64,000 nt of DNA, from assembly GCF_014705615.1 (NCBI RefSeq), contig NZ_JACXJA010000003.1:186001-250000 (forward strand), given 5' to 3'. How positions within the stretch are numbered: the first letter of the stretch is position 1; every line of letters begins with the position of its first letter. Position numbers and translations under genes: made by a program. Origin of the DNA: Paenibacillus oceani. GTDB lineage: Bacteria; Bacillota; Bacilli; Paenibacillales; NBRC-103111. Of the stretch, positions 17,056 to 25,713 are shown piece by piece. The notes under the pieces were generated by a model. The model saw only the letters and a program-made list of their open reading frames with translations, did no database searches and was not told the DNA's origin.

Positions 17056-17180
17056 GCGAGCGCTCCCGGCATGCGTGGAATCGTACCGACGCGCATGAGA
17101 ATCGTCCATATTCGGAAGGCGTAACGTGCATAGCATACTGGAGAGTACATTCTGATATCTGAACGATAAGGTGGAATACA

Positions 17181-18335
17181 ATGGGAACGATCCAGCCTCA
17201 CGGTGGAACGCTGATCAACCGGGTGGCATCCGGCCCCCGTCGGGAAGAACTGCTGCGGCTTGCGGCGCACGGGAAGAAACTGTACGTGAATGCGCGGACG
17301 ATCTCGGATATCGAATGTATCGGGATTGGGGCGTTTTCCCCGTTGACCGGATTTCTCGGACAGGACGATTACGACTCGGTGCTGCACCGGATGAAGCTTG
17401 CCGACGGCACGGTGTGGACGCTGCCCGTTACTCTGGCGGTGCCCGAAGCAGACGCGGCGTGGCTGGCGGACGGGGAACGGGTCGCGCTGATCGGCGAACA
17501 GGACGGTATTGTATACGCGGTGTTAACGGTGGCGAGCATCTATACGGCGAACCTGCTGGAGGAAGCGCGCTGCGTCTATAAAACCGGTGACCCGGCGCAT
17601 CCGGGTGTCCGGCAGCTGCTGTCCGGTCCAGCCGTCTATATCGGAGGGCCGATCGAGATGGTGAACCGCCCCGCCAGCCGATACCCGGATTGCTGCTATA
17701 CGCCGGCCGAGACCCGCAAGTGGTTTGCAGTCCAAGGCTGGAGTACGGTCGTCGGGTTTCAGACGAGAAATCCGGTTCACCGGGCGCACGAATATATTCA
17801 GAAATGCGCGATGGAAACCGTGGACGGCCTGTTCCTCAACCCGCTTGTCGGGGAGACGAAGCCGGATGACATTCCCGCTGATGTCCGCATGCGCAGCTAT
17901 CGGGCGCTGCTGAAAAATTATTACCCGGGCGGGCGTGTCATGCTCGGCGTGTTTCCCGCTGCGATGCGTTATGCCGGCCCGCGGGAAGCGGTATTTCATG
18001 CGCTCGTGCGAAAAAACTTCGGCTGCACCCATTTCATCGTAGGCAGGGATCACGCCGGTGTGGGCGACTATTACGGCACGTACGAAGCCCAGCATATTTT
18101 CCGGAATTTTACCAGGGAGGAGCTTGGCATCGTGCCGTTGTTTTTCGAGCACAGCTTTTTTTGCACGCGGTGCGGCAATATGGCGACGAGCAAAACTTGT
18201 CCGCACGATCCTGCGTTTCATCTGCACTTGTCGGGGACGAAAGTTCGCGCCATGCTGAAGGACGGGATCTGCCCGCCAGCGGAATTTTCCAGACCGGAGG
18301 TCGCGAAGATTTTGATCGAAGGCATGAGTACATGA
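17181..18335 (+). CDS. sat: Sulfate adenylyltransferase (ATP sulfurylase)
   Basis: Makes adenosine 5'-phosphosulfate from ATP and sulfate. 384 residues, the length of the single-polypeptide bacterial Sat. It shows [15 protein letters not shown] (50-64), the active-site [12 protein letters not shown] (194-205), the [17 protein letters not shown] block, and the cysteine-containing [15 protein letters not shown] stretch typical of zinc-binding Sat proteins. ATG 17181 has AAGGTGG upstream. It is followed by APS kinase and no sulfate-reduction genes (cysH, cysIJ) are nearby, so the product is more likely used for sulfation than for cysteine synthesis. Confidence 0.96.
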   Translation: MGTIQPHGGTLINRVASGPRREELLRLAAHGKKLYVNARTISDIECIGIGAFSPLTGFLGQDDYDSVLHRMKLADGTVWTLPVTLAVPEADAAWLADGERVALIGEQDGIVYAVLTVASIYTANLLEEARCVYKTGDPAHPGVRQLLSGPAVYIGGPIEMVNRPASRYPDCCYTPAETRKWFAVQGWSTVVGFQTRNPVHRAHEYIQKCAMETVDGLFLNPLVGETKPDDIPADVRMRSYRALLKNYYPGGRVMLGVFPAAMRYAGPREAVFHALVRKNFGCTHFIVGRDHAGVGDYYGTYEAQHIFRNFTREELGIVPLFFEHSFFCTRCGNMATSKTCPHDPAFHLHLSGTKVRAMLKDGICPPAEFSRPEVAKILIEGMST

Positions 18336-18390
18336 GTGCATGTGAACATGAGCAAGCAACCGAAACGGCTTGGTGACGGAGGTGAACGAG

Positions 18391-19023
18391 ATGAACACGG
18401 CTGCCGAACATATCGTCTGGCACACACCCCGGATATCGCGAAGCGACCGCTGCGAGCTTAACGGACACCGGAGCTGTGTCTTATGGCTGACCGGGTACTC
18501 CGGATCGGGGAAATCTACGCTGGCCTTTGAGCTGGAGAGGCGTTTGTTCGACCTGAACTGCCGTTCGTACGTACTGGACGGGGACAATATCCGGCACGGC
18601 CTGAATCGCAACCTCGGGTTCAGCGCGGAGGACCGGAAAGAAAATATTCGCCGCATATCGGAGGTGGCGAAGCTGTTTACAGACGCAGGTCATATCGTGA
18701 TTACGGCGTTTATTTCCCCGTACCGGGAAGACCGCAGGCTGGCGCGTTCGTTGTTCGCGGAAGGCGATTTTATCGAAGTGTACGTCAAATGCCCGGTCGA
18801 CGAATGCGAGAAGCGCGACCCGAAAGGATTGTACAAAAAAGCAAGAGCCGGAGAAATCCGCGACTTCACCGGCATCTCTGCTCCGTATGAGCCTCCGGTC
18901 CGCCCGGAAATAACGATTGAAACCGACAAGCTTACGCCGGATGAATCCGTGGAGCGGGTGCTTCGTTATATGCAGGCGAACCGGTATATGAGCGAAAGCC
19001 CTGCGACAGGCCGGCCGGAATGA
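18391..19023 (+). CDS. cysC: Adenylyl-sulfate kinase (APS kinase)
   Basis: Phosphorylates APS to PAPS, the sulfate donor of sulfotransferases. 210 residues: P-loop GYSGSGKST (35-43), LDGDNIRHGLNRNLGFSAEDRKENIRR, the FISPYREDR loop with the conserved serine, and KARAGEIRDFTGISAPYEPP. These are the standard CysC motifs; Tyr replaces the usual Leu in the P-loop. ATG 18391 is chosen because GGAGGTG lies ahead of it, over the GTG at 18370. It follows sat by 55 bases, so the two form a PAPS-making pair serving the sulfotransferase at 14091. Confidence 0.95.
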   Translation: MNTAAEHIVWHTPRISRSDRCELNGHRSCVLWLTGYSGSGKSTLAFELERRLFDLNCRSYVLDGDNIRHGLNRNLGFSAEDRKENIRRISEVAKLFTDAGHIVITAFISPYREDRRLARSLFAEGDFIEVYVKCPVDECEKRDPKGLYKKARAGEIRDFTGISAPYEPPVRPEITIETDKLTPDESVERVLRYMQANRYMSESPATGRPE

Positions 19024-19089
19024 CCATAGCCGGTCTTATAGGGGGAGTACGGCGGGCGGGTGCAGCGGCGGAACCGGGGATGTAAGGTC

Positions 19090-19120
19090 CTGAGGACCGC
19101 CGCAGGCACCCTGTCCTCAG
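19090..19120. terminator. Possible hairpin between convergent genes
   Basis: An 8-bp inverted repeat (CTGAGGAC with GTCCTCAG) with a 15-base loop lies in the 128-base gap between cysC and the convergent GT-D gene. There is no T-tract, so it is only a weak terminator candidate. Confidence 0.3.
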
Positions 19121-19151
19121 ACGCAGCGGGAAGCAGGCGGCGCGAGCCGTG

Positions 19152-19913
19152 TTACTGGAGCATCTTCTTGTTCGCCCGGTCGGAGGAATGCTCGAGTCCC
19201 GCCTTGCGCTCTACGATAAACATCAGCGATTTGCCGAAGTCGAGAGCGACCTTGCCGGTCTGCTCGGCGATCCGCGGGCATAATACGACCGCGTTCACTC
19301 CGCACGACACGAGGGCGACGTCGAACTGATCCTGTTTTTTCAATACGGTTGCAAGGACGTCATCCATCTGGTTGTAATGGGTAAATTCGATCGTAAACGG
19401 GACGTTCAGGTCGTACGGGCGCCGGGTCACGATTTTTTTCACTTTATCCGCCCAAGAGCTGATCAGCAGCACCCTTTTTCCTTTTAACAACTTCCAGAAC
19501 TTTGATTTTTGCGCAAAAACACGGTTGACGAACGTATGGCACACTTCCTTCGGTTCAATCTTCAGTTGCCGGAACGTCTCTTCGGTAAGCGGCCGCTTCA
19601 GATGCTGAGGAGCCCGGATCGGGTCGTCCCGCCAAAACGGAATACCGACAAGATCGGCCCGGTTGATCGCCTCGGCCATCTCGTCGCGAAGCTTCAGGTT
19701 CGGCAGCGTAACGCCTTTTTGCCCTTTGTTCGCGAGCTTGGCCCATTCGATCTTCAGCACCTCCTCCACCGTCATTACCGAGTCCTGGGCCAGCACGACA
19801 TTTTCGCCGTCGCCGACCCTTACGAGTGAGAACGGCTTTTGGTGCTCCAGCGCGTCTTTAATCATCGAGATGGCTTGCCTTACGGTCAAAAACTGGTCAT
19901 CCGGCACCGGCAT
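19152..19913 (-). CDS. GT-D fold glycosyltransferase-like protein
   Basis: 253 residues. Sequence features: FSLVRVGDGENVVLAQDSV (residues about 28-46, with the D-G-E motif), NRADLVGIPFWRDDP, GKRVLLISSWADKVKKIV, and FDVALVSCGVNAVVLCPRIAEQTGKVALDFGKSL. The RxGDGE block and the late GxxA..D-G pattern match the GT-D (DUF1792) enzymes known from serine-rich-repeat glycoprotein glycosylation in streptococci and common in Paenibacillus glycan loci. ATG 19913 is used because AGGAGGG lies nine bases before it; a TTG further upstream would put that site inside the gene. It shares a leftward operon with the GT2 gene at 19956. Confidence 0.75.
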   Translation of the reverse strand: MPVPDDQFLTVRQAISMIKDALEHQKPFSLVRVGDGENVVLAQDSVMTVEEVLKIEWAKLANKGQKGVTLPNLKLRDEMAEAINRADLVGIPFWRDDPIRAPQHLKRPLTEETFRQLKIEPKEVCHTFVNRVFAQKSKFWKLLKGKRVLLISSWADKVKKIVTRRPYDLNVPFTIEFTHYNQMDDVLATVLKKQDQFDVALVSCGVNAVVLCPRIAEQTGKVALDFGKSLMFIVERKAGLEHSSDRANKKMLQ

Positions 19914-19955
19914 ACGTGTCGTCCCTCCTGTAGTCGCAACGGGCAAGGTGAGCTC

Positions 19956-20993
19956 TCACCGCTGCTCGCGCTGCATGTCGTACAAATAGATTCCGTCGCC
20001 GGTCATGTTCTGCAGCACGTTGTCCTCGAGCGGAATCAAGGAGCTGCCGAACGTGGCGAGCACTTTGTAGTTCAGCCGCCGTGTCGTCAGCACGAATCTG
20101 CTGTAGGCTTCTTTGCTTTTGGTCCCCCATAAATCGACGGATAAGTTCGTCCGGACCGGCTCTTTGAACTGTTTGCCCAGACCGGTAAATTCGTAAAAAG
20201 CGTCATACACGACCCCCGAATCGTCGAGCGGGCATAACGCGTACGTCCGTTCCCCGCAGTACGATAAAGTGACCTGGTACCGCTGGGTAGGCTTCTTGAC
20301 ATGAATCCCGGGGTCGGCGAAGTTCGTGCTGTGCGAGACGTACGGATAAACGAAATATTTGTTTTGCTCGATCATGTATTTATAAAAGTATTTTTTCCAG
20401 GAACGGGACCATTTCCTGACGTTCGGAGGAATATGATGGTCGTCGGAGCGAATGTCCAGGTTGTCCCCGTCGCCGTACCAGGCGGCAAACGAAGCCCATT
20501 GCTCGGGTGTCCACAGCTGCCCCCAGGAGGACGGAAACTGGCCGAAAAACACATCGTGCCGGGACTGCAAGGGCTCGAACGCCGACTTGGCGGTTTCGTT
20601 GTAGCGCGGAGAATACAGCGAGATTCCGGAGATTCTCGGATCGTCACGGTAATAGCTGCACGCTTGACCGGCATAACTGTAAAAAAACGGCGAAACGAAT
20701 ATGTCGTCTTCCAGCAAAATGATCGGGCCGTATCGCCGGGTGAGCTCTCCGCAGGCGAGAATATGCTGCTTGAGGCCCAGCTCCTGCTCCTGATAAATAA
20801 CCGTTTTCGGACCGTGCTTCCAAAGAAATTGGTCGGCCAGCTCCCGCACGTCCTTGTTGGAGGAGCCTCTGTCGATGCTGATGATCAGCCTTGGCGACAG
20901 GTCTTCATACTGAGCTTTCGACAATGCCTGAAGACACCGGGCCAACGCTTGCTTGCGGTTAAACGCCGCGACTACGATCGTCGCTTTCTCCAT
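19956..20993 (-). CDS. Glycosyltransferase family 2 protein
   Basis: 345 residues from the ATG preceded by GGAGG; a GTG at 21005 overlaps that site and is less likely. GT-A fold: TIVVAAFNRKQALARCLQALSKA, LIISIDRGSSNKDV, and the metal motif in IILLEDDIFVSPFFYSYAG (D-D at about residues 98-99), followed by GQLWTPEQW and SWKKYFYKYMIEQNKYFVYPYVSHSTNF. The EDD-type motif and the distance to it recall the GT13/GNT-I-like branch of GT2. It is upstream of, and probably co-transcribed with, the GT-D gene. The divergent neighbour at 21117 starts 124 bases away. Confidence 0.82.
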   Translation of the reverse strand: MEKATIVVAAFNRKQALARCLQALSKAQYEDLSPRLIISIDRGSSNKDVRELADQFLWKHGPKTVIYQEQELGLKQHILACGELTRRYGPIILLEDDIFVSPFFYSYAGQACSYYRDDPRISGISLYSPRYNETAKSAFEPLQSRHDVFFGQFPSSWGQLWTPEQWASFAAWYGDGDNLDIRSDDHHIPPNVRKWSRSWKKYFYKYMIEQNKYFVYPYVSHSTNFADPGIHVKKPTQRYQVTLSYCGERTYALCPLDDSGVVYDAFYEFTGLGKQFKEPVRTNLSVDLWGTKSKEAYSRFVLTTRRLNYKVLATFGSSLIPLEDNVLQNMTGDGIYLYDMQREQR

Positions 20994-21116
20994 GCTGATG
21001 TTCACCTCCGCCCGTTAAATAGAATATTCTGAATCAGTCCGGCCGGTTACCTGCCGGCTTCCGATTTGCCCCGGTCGAAGGAAAATCAACTGCCGCCCAT
21101 CGGGAGGTGAGGACTT

Positions 21117-21956
21117 ATGCAAACGCCACGGCCTGTCGTCGCTATGGCTAACCTCGGCACGAGGGGGCGCTTCGGGAATAAACTGTTCCAATACGCGTTT
21201 CTCAAACTGTATGCGAAACGGTTCGGGCTACGGACGGAAACGTCCGACTGGATCGGCCGATACCTGTTCGGACATAACGATCCTTTCATAAGCCGCGCCT
21301 GGCCTGTCGTCGCGGAGCAGGAACAGACCCGGTTGGCTCAGCTGCTGTCCGCGCCGAAACCGAGATTTGTGAACGTTAATTTCGACGGTTATTTTCAGTT
21401 CGATACCCGGCATTTTGCCCCGTACCGCCCGTATTTTCAGTCGTTGTTCCAGCCCGTACCGCCGATCCGCAAGGAGCTGCAGACAGGGCTGGAGCGGTTA
21501 AAGGAGAAGGGAAGGACGATCGTCGGGATTCATATAAGAAGGGGCGATTATTACCGGTACCGGAAAAAGGAGAAAAATCGCGTGTTTTTCATAGCGCCGT
21601 CCAACTGGTATGTCAGATGGCTGCGAAGCGTCTGGGGCAGACTGGACCGGCCGGTTCTGTTTCTGGCGAGCGACAGCTTGCCCGAACTGATCGCGGATTT
21701 CGCCGAGTTCGATCCGGTCGTTTCGTCCGGATTATACGAGAGGCCGTTTCCGGAGGCGGACTATTACCCGGATTTTTACTTGCTGTCCCATTGCCACCTG
21801 ACGGCCATATCCAACAGCACGTTTTCGTTTGCCGCATCGATGCTGAATTCGGACGGAAGACTGTTCGTCCGTCCGGATAACGACGTTAAGGCACTGGTCC
21901 GGTACGATCCGTGGGCGAGCCCGCCGCTGCTGCACTACAAAAGAAGCTACTATTGA
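21117..21956 (+). CDS. Alpha-1,2-fucosyltransferase-like glycosyltransferase (GT11)
   Basis: 279 residues. GRFGNKLFQYAFLK (17-30) matches the GxxGNxxFQY start of GT11, HIRRGDY (139-145) is the H-x-R-R-x-D-Y GDP-fucose motif, and the C-terminal block CHLTAISNSTFSFAASML is the third GT11 motif. It should transfer fucose from GDP-fucose. No GDP-mannose dehydratase or GDP-fucose synthase is present in the window, so the donor must be made elsewhere or be another GDP-sugar. The ribosome site GGGAGGTGAGG precedes ATG 21117. The next genes downstream encode small helical proteins, about 155 bases away. Confidence 0.85.
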   Translation: MQTPRPVVAMANLGTRGRFGNKLFQYAFLKLYAKRFGLRTETSDWIGRYLFGHNDPFISRAWPVVAEQEQTRLAQLLSAPKPRFVNVNFDGYFQFDTRHFAPYRPYFQSLFQPVPPIRKELQTGLERLKEKGRTIVGIHIRRGDYYRYRKKEKNRVFFIAPSNWYVRWLRSVWGRLDRPVLFLASDSLPELIADFAEFDPVVSSGLYERPFPEADYYPDFYLLSHCHLTAISNSTFSFAASMLNSDGRLFVRPDNDVKALVRYDPWASPPLLHYKRSYY

Positions 21957-22111
21957 GCCAATCCCGGACCCGTGAGACAGATAGACAGTTCTGAGGCAAT
22001 TGCCCGGGTGCCCGATCGGGTTCGCCTGGCCCGAAGCGGCCGGATGTGCACCAACCCCCGGGTCCGATCATAAAATAAGAGGAAGAAAGTCACGGTCAGG
22101 GAGGTGTTCGG

Positions 22112-22399
22112 GTGGATCAGGAAGTAACGTCCATCATTGCCCATATGGCCAAGTCGCACAGCGAAATGGCCCGTATGCTGGAAGCGAAGCGGCAGTCGAT
22201 ATTCAATATGGCCCATGTCGTGACGGCGCTGCCGAATGAAACGATTCAATTTCAGGGGGCGGATATGATCGCGTCGAATTCGATCGATCTGACGAAAAGC
22301 GTTACCGCCTATTTGAACAGCCTGGCTGATTTGGCGGACGCGATCGGCGATCATCTGGAGCTGGTTGTGAAGGAAATGACCCCGCAGGAAGAAGAGTAG
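22112..22399 (+). CDS. Small helical protein of unknown function (trio member 1)
   Basis: 95 residues, GTG start with GGGAGGT upstream. I do not recognise a characterised family. The sequence is predicted all-helical: AHMAKSHSEMARMLEAKRQSI, then a loop with ALPNETIQFQGADMIASNSIDL and a final amphipathic helix. The MAKSHSEMARMLEAK segment resembles a segment in each of the next two genes (ASAKMQHDISLILEAKANEA; LARSQRAMARIIETVAD), so the three look like diverged paralogues. No signal peptide or membrane segment. It follows the GT11 gene and may be a structural or accessory protein of the spore or cell surface; this is a guess. Confidence 0.7.
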   Translation: MDQEVTSIIAHMAKSHSEMARMLEAKRQSIFNMAHVVTALPNETIQFQGADMIASNSIDLTKSVTAYLNSLADLADAIGDHLELVVKEMTPQEEE

Positions 22400-22467
22400 G
22401 GGACGTATCAGACGAACCGGACAATCCGGACGATCCGCAGCCTTGCAGTCGGGAAGGAGGGAGAAGG

Positions 22468-22800
22468 GTGGAACGAGCAGAGTCGTTTTTGCGGATGCTG
22501 CAGGCGTCGGCTAAAATGCAGCACGACATCTCGCTTATATTGGAAGCGAAAGCCAACGAAGCGGAGAAGTCCCGGGATTGGATATGCGTCCATCTCAACC
22601 ATAAATGTTATGAAAGCCATGAGGACCAGCTCAAGAAACCGCTCGACATGCATGAGCAGTTCGTGGAGCTGATCGACGGGCTGACCAAGATGGAGAACGC
22701 CCTGGCCAAAAACTTGAAGGTCGTCTTGAATAAAAAAGAAGACAGCTCGTTTGGCGATATGGGCGGTCTGTTCGGCGGACTGGGAGATACGCTGGAATGA
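22468..22800 (+). CDS. Small helical protein of unknown function (trio member 2)
   Basis: 110 residues, GTG start behind GGAAGGAGGG. Shares the short segment SAKMQHDISLILEAKANEAEKS with its neighbours, followed by WICVHLNHKCYESHEDQLKKPLDMHEQFVELIDGL and a glycine-rich tail (GDMGGLFGGLGDTLE). Two cysteines are present (VHLNHKC and WIC). The stop overlaps the next start by ATGA, so translation is coupled. No family assignment can be made from the sequence alone. Confidence 0.7.
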   Translation: MERAESFLRMLQASAKMQHDISLILEAKANEAEKSRDWICVHLNHKCYESHEDQLKKPLDMHEQFVELIDGLTKMENALAKNLKVVLNKKEDSSFGDMGGLFGGLGDTLE

Positions 22801-23153
22801 GCTGGCTGGAGCGGCAAAGGGAGATGAAGCTCGACATATTGGAGTCGCTTGCCCGCAGCCAGCGGGCGATGGCGCGTATTATCGAAACGGTCGCCGATGC
22901 CGATACCGGCGCTTCCGGCGACGATAAGGCGGAGCGGAGGCTGATCAAAAGCATCGAGGCGATCAGCGGGTATCAACAAGCGATTATGGAGAAGATGCTC
23001 GGCATTACGATCGGGGAAGTGAAACGCTCGTCTCCGTCGGCTCCCTGGACGAATGAGGAGCTGGGAGTAGCCCGGTTCGAGGCACGGACGGTGGGGGAAC
23101 CTGCCCCCGCATCCGAATCCGCATCCGACTCCGGTTCCGGCTTCAAGAAGTGA
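22797..23153 (+). CDS. Small helical protein of unknown function (trio member 3)
   Basis: 118 residues, ATG overlapping the previous stop. MSWLERQREMKLDILESLARSQRAMARIIETVAD is a long helix carrying the trio's shared segment; a second helix (KSIEAISGYQQAIMEKMLGITIG) follows, and the C-terminus is a low-complexity Ser/Asp/Ala/Pro tail (ASESASDSGSG). It is the last gene of the block; a terminator hairpin follows 44 bases downstream. Function unknown. Confidence 0.7.
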   Translation: MSWLERQREMKLDILESLARSQRAMARIIETVADADTGASGDDKAERRLIKSIEAISGYQQAIMEKMLGITIGEVKRSSPSAPWTNEELGVARFEARTVGEPAPASESASDSGSGFKK

Positions 23154-23197
23154 TGCTCGCGATCCGCCCGCCCGATTTCAAACGTACCGGAAACCGA

Positions 23198-23239
23198 AAG
23201 ACGCCCCCATCCCCGGGATCAAAGGGATGGAGGCGTCTT
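23198..23239. terminator. Bidirectional terminator
   Basis: A long stem pairs AAGACGCCCCCATCCC (23198-23213) with GGGATGGAGGCGTCTT (23224-23239) with one or two mismatches. It sits between the small-protein trio and the convergent chemotaxis gene and ends in TTGTTG on the plus side. Confidence 0.8.
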
Positions 23240-23287
23240 GTTGTCCGGAGGGGCCGCGCCGGTTGTCCGGTCCACCCCTATTGGCAC

Positions 23288-25432
23288 TCAGATCGAGAAC
23301 TTGCTGAGCGATTCCTTCAACGAATCGGACAACTCCTCGAGCTTGTCCGACAACCGGACGAGCCCGCCGCTGATGCTAAGCTGTTCGGTGCTGAGGGAAG
23401 CGACCTCCTGCGAAGTGGCCGACGATTGCTCGGCTACCGCGCTGACATTGCTCATCGCGTCGGACAGTACGACCTGCGAATTTTTCAGCTCCTGTACGGA
23501 CAGGGTGACTTCCTGCAGCTTGGCGGCGAAGCCGTCCATCTGCTGCTGCACCTGTCTGAAGATTCCGTCGGCGTCCTTAACCGATGCGATCTGTTCCTGG
23601 AAGATCGGATAAGCTTCGGACAGAACATCGACCGTCTCCTTCATCTCGGTCTGAATCCGTTCGGTAATTTGCGCGACGACGTCGATCGATTGCTTCGACT
23701 GGTCGGCAAGCTTGCGGATCTCGTCGGCGACGACCATGAAACCTTTGCCGGCTGCTCCCGCTCTTGCGGCTTCGATCGTGGCGTTCAGCGACAAAATGTT
23801 CGTCTGCTTCGTAATGTTGGTAAGCATTTCCAATATTTTGCGGATCGAGCTTGTGCTGTCTTGAAGCTTCTCGACCTTGTCGGCCATCGAGCGGATCATG
23901 TCTTCCGTCGTGCCGGTTTTCGTAATGAGCTCCGTCATATACGAAGTTCCTTTGCGGCTCGCCTGCTGCACTTCCGCCGCTGCCGCTTCCATGAGAACGT
24001 TGGCGTCGACGACGTGTCCGACTTTCTGGCTGATGCTGCCGGTCAAGTCGCTGCCCCGTTCGGCCTCGACGGCGAGCGAGGAGGCGCCGCTTGCGATTTC
24101 CTCGGTGGCCACGGCGATTTCCTTCGCGGCCTGCTCGGTTTTCTTCGATGCGTCGGACAGCTCGGCCGCCGTACCCAGCACCTCCTTCGCGGAGATGTTC
24201 GTGCGGGAGACGAGACTTGTAATCTGCTCCATCATCTGGTTGAAGCTGACCGACAGCTGGCCGATTTCGTCCTGCCTGCCGGTATTCTTGGTGCGGACGG
24301 TCAGGTTGCCGCTTGCGCCTTCCATCATCAGGTTGCGGATGGCGACGATCGGGCGGGCGATCAGCCGGATGACGATATAACCGACGAAGATGGCGAGCAG
24401 TGCGGCTATGATGACCATAATCACGGTAATTTTGGAGATTTGCTCGGCGTCCTTGACGAGTTCGCCTACGGGAACGGCTCCTACGACATACCAGCCCGAT
24501 TTCGAGATCGGATCGTAGACAGCCAAGTAATGCTTGTCTTCAATCACGGTATCGAAAGTGCCGGACGTGACCTGGGTCGAATCGATGCGGGCGGCCAGAT
24601 CGACGCGGTAGGCGGCTTCAATATCTTCCGATTTCTCGGAGTAGATGATCTTGTTATCTTTGCCGACGATCCGGATCTCGCTTCCTTCGCCGATCGAGAC
24701 GGTGCCGAGCGCATCTTTCAAGGCGCTGGTCTTCACTTCCAGAATCAGAATGCCTTCGATCGTGCTGGACTTGATATTGCGGAGTACGCGGGCTACGGCG
24801 AACGTGTTGGCTGATGCGGCGTAGCCGGCTTTGCTGGTGCCGAGGAACGTGATCCGGCCGTCCCCGTTTTTGATCTCCTGGAACCAAGGCGTCGTATAGA
24901 CGTCGTCTTTCAGGGTTGTAATCGTGCGGTATGTATCGGTTACGTCGGGAGCATACGGGACGATATGGACGTCGGCCAGCTTCGAATTGGACAACACGTA
25001 ACTTTTGAGCCGGTTGTTGACCGCTTGGCCGGTTTGCAGCTTATCGAAATTGGACAGCGTCTTGTCTTTGTACTTTATCATATTGTCGGAGACGACTTCG
25101 TCCGACATGATCTGAACCGTTATGTTCTCCAGGCTTTCCAGCAGGAAGTCGACCTTGTCGGTCGCCTGGACGATCGTCTCATGCGAAGCGTCCGCCACTT
25201 TGTCTTTAATGACGCCCTTCGATATCTGGTAGGATAAAATACCCACTACAAGAACCATGGAAACGATGCTGGCGAAGAAGATGAGAAACAATCTGACGCC
25301 TAACGATTTAACCGGATTTTGCATTTTGTACGTTCTGCCCGTGCTCTGGATGTCGGCAGAGGACATGCCGCTTCTCGCCTTGTTCCAGAAATTCGACAAA
25401 TGCGAGAGCAATTTCGACAATGTTCCCTTCAT
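23288..25432 (-). CDS. Methyl-accepting chemotaxis protein
   Basis: 714 residues. A cytoplasmic N-terminus of about 45 residues precedes the first membrane segment (47-68, [23 protein letters not shown]); a dCache-like extracellular sensor with [18 protein letters not shown] and [13 protein letters not shown] follows; the second membrane segment is near 345-365, then a HAMP domain ([22 protein letters not shown]), and the C-terminal signalling domain with the hairpin [39 protein letters not shown] 25432 has AAGGTGGG upstream. The ligand is unknown. It is monocistronic, between the small-protein trio and the GntR regulator. Confidence 0.95.
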   Translation of the reverse strand: MKGTLSKLLSHLSNFWNKARSGMSSADIQSTGRTYKMQNPVKSLGVRLFLIFFASIVSMVLVVGILSYQISKGVIKDKVADASHETIVQATDKVDFLLESLENITVQIMSDEVVSDNMIKYKDKTLSNFDKLQTGQAVNNRLKSYVLSNSKLADVHIVPYAPDVTDTYRTITTLKDDVYTTPWFQEIKNGDGRITFLGTSKAGYAASANTFAVARVLRNIKSSTIEGILILEVKTSALKDALGTVSIGEGSEIRIVGKDNKIIYSEKSEDIEAAYRVDLAARIDSTQVTSGTFDTVIEDKHYLAVYDPISKSGWYVVGAVPVGELVKDAEQISKITVIMVIIAALLAIFVGYIVIRLIARPIVAIRNLMMEGASGNLTVRTKNTGRQDEIGQLSVSFNQMMEQITSLVSRTNISAKEVLGTAAELSDASKKTEQAAKEIAVATEEIASGASSLAVEAERGSDLTGSISQKVGHVVDANVLMEAAAAEVQQASRKGTSYMTELITKTGTTEDMIRSMADKVEKLQDSTSSIRKILEMLTNITKQTNILSLNATIEAARAGAAGKGFMVVADEIRKLADQSKQSIDVVAQITERIQTEMKETVDVLSEAYPIFQEQIASVKDADGIFRQVQQQMDGFAAKLQEVTLSVQELKNSQVVLSDAMSNVSAVAEQSSATSQEVASLSTEQLSISGGLVRLSDKLEELSDSLKESLSKFSI

Positions 25433-25653
25433 AAAATCCCACCTTCGCTATTTTCGTCAATGTTCGCAATAGTTGCATAGTCCTGTATTCGACATGGGAG
25501 CGCGTACTCCTTTTCCGATTGTCAAATATTATAAAGAAAATGTCCTACATATGGCCGGGAAGGGGGGACCAGGGACGGGCGGATATTGGAAAAGGATGGG
25601 GGAAGATGAGACCTAAGTCTGGGCGGAACGTGAGAAATTGCGGTGAAAACCTA

Positions 25654-25681
25654 AAAAAGCTTCCGGAACCGGAAGCTTGAG
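25654..25681 (-). terminator. Rho-independent terminator of the GntR-type gene
   Basis: On the minus strand, a near-perfect 10-bp stem (AAGCTTCCGG with CCGGAAGCTT, 25657-25678) is followed by a run of T residues (the AAAAAA at 25653-25658 on the plus strand). It lies 33 bases after the stop of the leftward regulator. The rest of the 280-base gap to 25432 holds no recognisable feature beyond the chemotaxis gene's leader. Confidence 0.85.
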
Positions 25682-25713
25682 ATTGTCGAATTGCGTTGTC
25701 GAATAAATGCCGA

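Noticed and set aside
17181-19023. Assimilatory sulfate-reduction operon
   Set aside because: sat and cysC are present but no PAPS reductase, sulfite reductase, siroheme or transporter gene follows; the neighbours are glycosyltransferases.
499-23153. Complete Wzx/Wzy or ABC-type capsule locus
   Set aside because: No flippase, polymerase, initiating transferase, ABC exporter or length-control kinase gene was found in the window.
23150-24814. A 554-codon open frame on the plus strand across the chemotaxis gene
   Set aside because: It is antisense to a complete methyl-accepting chemotaxis protein with all domains; its composition (Asp/Leu/Arg/Gly-rich) is a mirror of that gene and no domain is recognisable.
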